DNA of 64,000 nucleotides from Zygnema cylindricum. Lineage: Eukaryota > Streptophyta > Zygnematophyceae > Zygnematales > Zygnemataceae. Positions 56,861-64,000 of this stretch are shown one piece after another. The notes under the pieces were generated by a model. That model made no database searches and was not told the origin of the DNA. It saw only the letters and a list, made by a program, of their open reading frames with translations. Both the position numbers and the translations under genes were made by a program. Position 1 is the first letter of the stretch. Each line of letters begins with the position of its first letter. Where the stretch lies: contig JBBHKE010003455.1 of NCBI GenBank assembly GCA_037447655.1, positions 151,453 to 215,452 on the forward strand, given 5' to 3'.

Positions 56861-57926
56861 AAAATAAATGTCGGTCGCAAATATGCTTAGGGTACTTTCG
56901 CATGTGCCAAAGTTACAGTTATTTTTTGTCGTTTTCTACCATAACTTAAAAAAAACGAGAAAATCAGCAGCCGTACCAAAAAGTGAAATGAACACCGTAC
57001 AAGTTACGTTTCCTTACAACTTTAAATGTACTGCAGTTTGTCGTCTAGCGTGAAGTATTTTGTCGTCTAGCGCATTTCGACCCACTTTCGCGTCCTTCCA
57101 GCTCATCTTCAAACTTTATTTCAAATCACCTCGCGAGTTGATTCTAAATAAAGTTCCATGAAGTAAACGAATAGGCGGATGATGTCGCACGTGCCGGAAG
57201 CTTGATACAATTTTTGAGCGCGGAGTACCAAAAAAAAACCCACCGCACGTTTACAGCCTGTGCGTACTGTTTTCCGTGCGCTGAATTCCGTACAGGGGCT
57301 GTGGAGGGTCTCGACCAACGGACGCCATTTCGCCAAAGCGAAATCCGTGAAGGCGTCTCCTTCCTTCCCCCTCATACCCTTCAAATTCCTTTGTCGTAAG
57401 CTCCCTCTCTCAAACACACGTGTCTTCACACAAACGGCGTAGGAAAAGCATTTGGAACCTGTCGGCCAGGGGGGAGACGAAAAACGAAAACGCATTTGTG
57501 TGCGACAGCGAAAGGTATTTTAGGGCTTCTTCATCTTTTTGTTTTTGTTGTGCTGTTATTTTATTCCCCTGCTGGTAGTTTTTCAGTTTCGGCCATGCCA
57601 CCCCTTTTGTACCCCCGGACTCAGATGGTTTACCATCGTGCTTTTTAATTTATCCTGCGTTTTTTTTTTAAGGTATATAGTAAATTGTAATTGTGGCATC
57701 TCGACCGGAAGGTACGGCCGTTACCTTTCGCGTGATTTTTTCCATAGTAAAGTACAATGGTTTGTCTGCCCGAGAAATATGCTAATTTTACACTAATAGT
57801 GGTGGGCGATGTAGTGTTGCTCTTATGCCATCATTCGTTTTCGGATGTCAAACACCTCACTGTCAATTTCGAGGAAGTTACTTTCAATTTGTTTCTTATC
57901 CCATGTTTTTTCCCTCCACTTTTCAG

Positions 57927-58040
57927 AAATGTTGTCCCCTCCTATTGCCAGTTTAAAGATGAAGCGAGGTTATTGTACGGTTATGGCAGATTGGTTCATT
58001 TATTGGCTCATTTTAGATATCGGATGTCGACTTGAGGAAG
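57927..58040 (+). CDS. Candidate exon of an unidentified + strand gene
   Basis: 114 nt between ctccacttttcag and GAAG|GTATGT, open in one frame as MLSPPIASLKMKRGYCTVMA followed by DWFIYWLILDIGCRLEE. I do not recognise the product. It could belong to a gene divergently transcribed from the ZFYVE26-like promoter. No neighbouring exon is evident, so it may be chance. Confidence 0.3.
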
Positions 58041-59461
58041 GTATGTTTTCTTGCTGTAAACCATGTCTTTGCGGTAAAAAAGTATGTTTTTTCTTGGTTT
58101 TTTGTCTTATCCGTAATAAATTTAGTCTCCTTACTGCGGGTAATTGCGGGTAATTGTGGGTTCAGATGTTTGCAGATTGTCGTGGGTAAAGCCCAGTGAT
58201 CACTTAAAATAGCATTTAAAATAGGAGCAAATATTATACTTTATAAAACTGTATTCTACTTTTTGAAACTGTTTGACGACTTTCGATCCTTCCGCTTTAT
58301 GCACAATGCTCGTCTTAATAGTTGCAGAAAACAAAACAAAAAGCACATTTAACTAGAAAATAAAACTAAGTGGAAGAGGATTGAGGGAGCCGTCGTAGAT
58401 GGTGCAAGAACATACCGTGTCCTTTTGCCTCTTTTGCCATGTCCTCGTCTGCTAATAAGTTGTTGTTTTTGATGGGGAAACTATTTTTAATGTAGTTCCA
58501 GAAACCGTTTTATTTAGGGTTCTGGAAACCGTTGTTACTGTCGTTTTGGAGGCTGTATTTGGTGTAGTTTCTCTCTGTAGCTCTCTTTGTAGTTTCTCTT
58601 TGTAGTTTCTTAGTGTAGTTTTTACTCTCGGAGATCTACAGAGTTCTGTGGTCTCATAGGGTGTGAAGTTGTAAGGGATGTGATGAAGCACTGATGTCGA
58701 GGAGCAAAACGGCTAATGATGCTTTTTTCTTTTCATGTTTTTTTGCCGACTTTTCATTCTACATTTTAGGTTGACGTCGATTCATTTTGTTTTGCCGCAG
58801 GCTTGGTTTGAAGTATGTAAACATACAAGTCTTTATTTATTTTTTACTGCGGTAAGCTTATAGTATCATACTGAGCTTTATGAAGAAAGCTCGATGGTAA
58901 ACCATTTTAAGTTTATGGGAACAAAAAAAGAAACGAAAAGCCGAAGCGAAACTGAAGGAACGAAGGAACTTAGTTGAATGCATCCATGATTCCTTTATTC
59001 ATAACTTTTGAAAAGATTTCAATAAAATCAAATCGACAGCTCATATTTTTGTATTGGTATTGGAGAGGTGCGGACCGACGATTCGTTTTCCTGTAAATCA
59101 CTCATGTCAACTAGGTTTCGTTTTTTGTTTTCTTTATTTCATTTTTGGCATTTTTTAGTTTCAAGCACTAAAAGTTTCGAGCAATAAAAGTTTCTGGCTC
59201 TAAAGTTCAACTTCACTTGGTTCATATATGTTTATGAGACTCATCTGATACTGAAACGGAGAAAGGGAGTTCTTCCAGTTCAACGGCTGAGGAGTGGACA
59301 AGCAAACAAGTTATGATGGTATTTTGTTAGGATGACAAAGTATTGGTGTGCGTGGGATAAATAGTTAAGATGTTAAGAAAATATCAATTTTACACGCAGA
59401 AATTGCCAATGTGTTGCCAATTGGTATTTTGTCCATACCTACTCAGATCATATAAAGGGCA
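58041..59461. other. No gene recognised
   Basis: AT-rich sequence with repeated tgtagtttct motifs at 58560-58630. Nothing supportable as a gene or element. Confidence 0.6.
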
Positions 59462-59620
59462 TTCCTCCCCCTTTCGTCGGTTCTCCTGATACAATTCTTG
59501 TCTCAATTCGGAACGCAGAGAATAAGCTTGCGCCACCTGGACAGCCGCAGAAACAACCCCTTTTTTCGCCAAACGTGAAAGGGCTAAACCTTCGGCATCT
59601 CTTTGGCAAAATTCTTCCAC
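59462..59620 (-). pseudogene. ZFYVE26: Exon 20' (truncated)
   Basis: Keeps the acceptor (ttatcag) and VEEFCQRDAEGLAL, gains one codon and loses 25 bases after RQEL, which shifts the frame. Homology stops near 59462, the duplication breakpoint. Confidence 0.9.
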
Positions 59621-60189
59621 CTGATAACACACATTGAATACAAAAAAGATGTGGAAATAGTATGGGAGTGCAGAGATACGTTCATTTAGTAGTATAGTAA
59701 TGAATGGCATAATCCTTGGACATTCTTTTCAGATTGTCTTAGTTTCCTGAAATTAGTCCAGGAAATTATACAAGCGAAGTTGTAAACCTTCGGCAACTCT
59801 CTGGCAATTCTTCCCTGATAAGACACATAGAACACCACAGATAGTGTGGAAAATAGTGCGTAAAAGCACAAGTTTTTATGGGCGTGCTGACACATAATCA
59901 TCCAATATATATCATAATGAAGAGTAATATCACATTCTTTTGAGACCGCCTTAGTTTTCTGCAATGAGTCCTGGAGGTTATACAGGTTGTCAGATAAGAA
60001 CTACTATAAAAAATTTGCACAGATAATGCTTATAGACAAACTCAGTACTTGCTTATATACAAACTCAGTACAGGGAAATGGTGTAGTTAAACTGAAATTA
60101 ATCAAACAATCATAGCCGTCAATTCAAAACTGAAATTAATCATACAACCATAGCTGTCAATTCAGGCAAAAGGAAAAAAGTTTGAGTAC

Positions 60190-60267
60190 ATTTTGCCAAG
60201 TCTGGAGTTGACTGTTAGCAGTAAGAACTTGCCCGCATCTTGTAAGAAGCTCCTTCACTACTTGGAC
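60190..60267 (-). pseudogene. ZFYVE26: Exon 19'
   Basis: 78 nt, open; VQVVKELLTRCGQVLTANSQ against the native VQEAKELLIRCGRVLTADSQ. Confidence 0.9.
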
Positions 60268-60999
60268 CTACAAAATACCATCATAACCCATCTCAACATA
60301 AAATAACCCATCCGAACATCAGTTATACACATCAACTAAGCGACAACGGACAGCAAACACTCGTTCGTTTTCTTCCCTGTATTATGTTGATTGCCAGAGC
60401 CATTTCATTCTGCAATACCATTATTCTGATTAACTATATTTTCTGGAAAAAATGTAAATTCTACTTGTTTTGTTTTGAGAGCTATGCAAGCAACCCACTT
60501 ACCACTTTTTTATCAATTATCTTTTGAATTAAAAAAAATGGGTTTCTCCGTGTTTTTGCACATATTTGGGCAAAACCTATAAAGACGTAATTTGAAGTCC
60601 AACAGACTCTAAAGACTTACACACATTCTCATTTTACAAATCCTCATTTCCCTCGCAAAAACCAGCAAATGTCGGGGAGAATTCTCACCCCACTCCCCAA
60701 CCGAACTATCAACCAAAATTATCGAATCCCATAAGCACAATCCCTTTCTCTTCACCAATCTTCTTCTTTCAGCTGTTGCATGGTTTCAAGGGCCCTCTTA
60801 AGGAATATCAGGCTATTTCAATGGCAAGTTTATTTCCATGATTTTAATGCAGGTCCATAAAATTCCATGGATGTTTGCCCACATTACTCATGTTTGTAAC
60901 GAGCAGAACTTTCTATATATCTACATACATACATATATAACATACAATAAAAAGGTATGTACCAAACAGTATGGTCCAGACTAACGATTGTAGACTAAC

Positions 61000-61182
61000 T
61001 ACACCGTAAATCGCTATTAGCGTTGAGAAATAAATAGTACGAGGACTGTTTTAGTGTCAATAATTCTATTTCCAGTGCGAATGACGTGGACCGTTTTGGA
61101 GAGCTAAAAGAATTAGCGTTAAGAAAAAAACAATTTTTAACGTTATTTTGCGTTATTAACATTAATGATGATTCACGGTGTA
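61000..61182. mobile_element. MITE-like element, family M (duplicated copy)
   Basis: Ends tacaccgtaaatcgctatta and, reversed, tacaccgtgaatcatcatta. It preserves the family ends better than its partner at 32513-32695. Confidence 0.75.
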
Positions 61183-61229
61183 CTGTACTCATAAGTTACT
61201 TCAAATTCTCACCAATAAAGGGTTCATAC

Positions 61230-61320
61230 CTGATCCCGAAGAAAATCCCCTGGTGGTAAATGACAAAGACACATTTCCACAACATCAAGTGCTGGAGATA
61301 GGTCCCACGAGTGAAAATAC
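61230..61320 (-). pseudogene. ZFYVE26: Exon 18'
   Basis: 91 nt, open, both splice sites kept; YFHSWDLSPALDVVEMCLCH. Confidence 0.9.
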
Positions 61321-62083
61321 CTGCAAATACCAACAGGCCGTGGCCCAGATACTTTTAATCAATCAGTAAAATATTGGGAGCAGGATATAGTATTACACTG
61401 AAGTGCAATACTGGATATAAATTATTAAACTGGATATAAAGTACAATATTGGATATAAAGTATTACATTAAAGTATCATACTGAATATAAAAGTATAAGG
61501 TTGGATATAGTATTGGATGTAAAGTGTTATATTGAAATATAATACTGGATGTAATACTGGATATGAAGTACAACACTGGATATGCTATTGGATACAAAGC
61601 GTTATGTTGAAGAATAAACAATATTTCTTTGAAGTTAAATATCATATTGCTAGTTGAACATCACAATTGAGTATTGCACAATTCCAGTTTAAAGTAATGG
61701 ACATAATACTGGAAGGATTGAGTAGGATGTGTGATACAAATCATATGAACAGTATGAATGTAAAACTAGAAGATAAAGTTATGTCCCTCTAGAATCACTA
61801 CACTTTCCATGCAATAGATAGCTTATAATTCAAATCTCGAATATTGAGCGATAATTTTGACTCCCATATTGACTTATTATAATGTACGAACTTAAAAACC
61901 GATCTAACTAAACGATCATGTTCATACACGGTTTGTATACTTTGTTCTATAATTTCAGACCCGCATCCAAGCTACTGAAAAAAAAAGACCTGAAAACACC
62001 CAAAATACAGAAAACCTACCGACAAACTACTGAAAAAACCCAAAGTATCCAAACTACTGAAAAAAAATGACTCAAACACATAC

Positions 62084-62339
62084 TTGAGTGCAAGTCTAAC
62101 AGCAAGTTCCTTATCCTGAAGACGAATACAATATTGCCAGCTGTCAGATAATCGGTGATCTATTTCAGTCTGTCCGTTCCTCGATTCACTGTTGGATTCT
62201 CTTTCCCTCGAGCTCCTCTCTCTTCGAGAACCCTCGATCTCATCAATTAAAAGTTGTACGACGCTGTCAGGGGGGCCCATCTGGTAACCATTTGTCGGAC
62301 AGTGGGAGGGCCTCTCTTAGTTTCCCTTCCTCGGTTAAA
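62084..62339 (-). pseudogene. ZFYVE26: Exon 17' (frameshifted)
   Basis: 256 nt against 255 in the native exon; one extra C in a G/C run near 62272 shifts the frame. The SWQYCIRLQDKELA part remains readable. Confidence 0.9.
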
Positions 62340-63432
62340 CTGCAAAACCAAAAGAAATTTCTGTTATTGGTCAAAAATAAGAATATCGCAATTCCATTTT
62401 TTAGGCATATGCTTCACACCTGCTGGTTCTGGGATCTATTACGGTAATTTCATCCCTTGTCCCAAATTATTCACACAAAGGGATCAAGGACCTGCCGAAC
62501 GCAACACAAAGACCATATCCACTATCCTCCCCTCCCCTCCCACTCGTTCTTTACCTCTCCCTTTCGCTAAACTCTAAAAGCAATCTCAACCTCTCCTCCT
62601 CTTCTCCTCCATTTACCCTCCCCCTCGCCCTCTATTTCTTCCTTTCCCTAAACTCTGAAAGTAGCCACAAACTCCCCTCCTCTTTTCCTCCCTTCCTTTA
62701 ACTTCAAGTTGCAGCCCCAGTTAAGAATTCTTGCGACTACTTATTTATCGTCACTAACAAGAAAAAGGTAAATTGCTATTTTTCAGCGAAAGGAAAACTG
62801 TTTTTTTATGATTCCAACAAAATGACCAACTTGGTTGACTTTGGTATGACACAATTGAGCCAATTCTGCAAGCTTCATTTTTATAAATCAGATTACCGCA
62901 ATACCATTCATCAATTCAGACACTCTCCTCTCCCTCTCCCTCACAAAAATCACATCTTATGGTATAAAACTTACATTGGCATCTTACGAAAAACTAGATA
63001 CATGATGTAACTCTTCAATAAGAGCAAGCAACACACAATAAAAATCTTTGCAAAGAGACAATTTTTTTCAATTCTTCGAAATTCTTTGATGTAATTTTTG
63101 TACTTCTTTGCAAAACTGGCACCTTACGATACAAAAATTGAATTGAACCTAAAATCAGGGTTAAGGATTAAGGTTAGGGTTAGGTTTAGGTTTAGGGTTA
63201 GAATTATGGTTAGGTTGAGAGTAAGTTTTGAGGTTAAGTACAGATAGGAAGTCAGGTTGAATATAATGTACCATAATAAGAGTCTCTCACTGAGTTCAGG
63301 TTAAATCCAACAAAAATTATAGTTTAGGACAAACATGCAAAATGCCAGTCTGCGAATGAAGCTACAAAACACAATTTTGAAAACCTTTTCCAAAAAACCA
63401 TTTTTTGAACCAATGGTTTGCAAGAGGCTTAC

Positions 63433-63576
63433 CAGAGGACGAGAACGTTTCACCCGTTTTGGGCGTTTGCCAGGTGGCGTTACACCATCGACACTCGACC
63501 TCCGAGAAACCGGGGAGAATCAGCAACTTTTTTAATATTGGTTTGAAGCAGAATCCGTCAATTAAGTGTTGGGTAC
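63433..63576 (-). pseudogene. ZFYVE26: Exon 15' (stop codon and one-base deletion)
   Basis: After YPTLN comes TGA, where the native exon has RW. The length is 144 against 145 nt. Confidence 0.9.
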
Positions 63577-63964
63577 CTACTCGAAAGAGAAACGCTCTTG
63601 TCACGTCACATAATCTAAAACAATGTTTTTGTGCCCTCCATCATTCTTTTACTCCCAAAAATTCGATTTTGGTCAATTTGTACGTGTGTAAATAAGAAAA
63701 AAATAACAAATTCCACTGGCCAGCCATAAAACTGGTGATGATTATTAGCAAACACATATTTCACGACCTCATCATTGTTGCTATTCACAAACATTCAATT
63801 CTTTCGTTTATAAATGAGCCAACAAGTTTCCACTGACCAGTCGTAAAACTTGCCGATTGCTTTCCGATAAATCGCCAATCGACACAGCCAATCCACAACC
63901 CTCAATTTGTGAACTAAAAACTATGTTGCACATTTCAGCAATGGGTGAAGGCAAAAACAACTTA

Positions 63965-64000
63965 CGCAACGAGAGCAGAATCGTAAATTTTTCTATCTGC
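63965..64000 (-). pseudogene. ZFYVE26: Exon 14' (3' end only)
   Basis: The donor-side end of exon 14, with a 9-base deletion next to the donor; truncated by the window edge. Confidence 0.8.

Larger units (their letters stand above)
55495..57100 (-). promoter_or_regulatory. Probable promoter and 5' region of the ZFYVE26-like gene
   Basis: Upstream of the ATG the sequence is less repetitive and richer in CpG than the introns. It contains three direct copies of GTCAGATTCG (56253, 56346, 56466), the first inside a 25-bp inverted repeat CCGTCAGAT-N7-ATCTGACGG at 56251. TGACG-type sites of this kind are bZIP targets in plants. The transcription start is not identifiable. Confidence 0.5.
59462..64000 (-). 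pseudogene. ZFYVE26: Partial ZFYVE26-like pseudogene (exons 20 to 14, introns kept)
   Basis: A copy of about 30910-35860 in the same orientation, upstream of the intact gene; by eye about 93-95% identical. Exons 20', 19', 18', 17', 15' and the end of 14' can be placed; exon 16 is deleted. Lesions: a 25-base deletion and frameshift in exon 20', one extra base in exon 17' (256 against 255 nt), and an in-frame TGA plus a net one-base loss in exon 15'. Exons 18' and 19' stay open. The copy keeps introns, so it arose by DNA duplication. It begins abruptly at 59462 and continues past the right edge. Confidence 0.92.

Overview
This is eukaryotic nuclear DNA. It is AT-rich, every gene is interrupted by GT-AG introns of 0.3 to 7.5 kb, and the introns are full of microsatellites, minisatellites and small inverted-repeat elements. 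The proteins resemble those of the green lineage: the large protein has the N- and C-termini of the plant ZFYVE26/spastizin-like protein, and the NPC1 fragment reads like plant NPC1. I infer a streptophyte, perhaps a charophyte alga or an early-diverging land plant. The species cannot be fixed from this window. There are no rRNA, tRNA, CRISPR or bacterial features.

Layout. (1) Positions 1-6141, + strand: the 3' part of a TRAIP-like E3 ubiquitin ligase gene. Six coding exons are visible and the RING exons lie off the left edge. (2) 6142-9021: the short intergenic region between two converging genes, mostly repeats. (3) 9022-55494, - strand: one very large gene, a ZFYVE26 (spastizin)-like protein. 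I resolve 35 coding exons whose splice phases all agree, giving 8373 nt and a 2790-residue protein. (4) 55495-about 59460: its promoter and upstream region, with direct repeats, an inverted repeat and one unassigned + strand candidate exon. (5) 59462-64000: a diverged, broken, intron-containing copy of the middle of the same gene (exons 20 to 14), running off the right edge.

Two things stand out. First, intron 25 of the large gene (18142-25661) is a mosaic of foreign gene pieces: a copy of the TRAIP-like last exon and its 3' flank, three consecutive phase-matched NPC1 exons, and a nearly identical second copy of exon 28. Second, at seven or more exons the adjoining intron carries extra copies of that exon's own splice junction, as single tandem duplications or as minisatellite arrays. 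The introns of this gene look as if they grew by tandem duplication starting at exon borders, leaving ranks of decoy splice sites.

The intact genes have no obvious shared pathway. TRAIP acts in replication-stress ubiquitination. ZFYVE26-like proteins act in endolysosomal and autophagic membrane turnover. NPC1 (fragment only) exports sterol from lysosomes.
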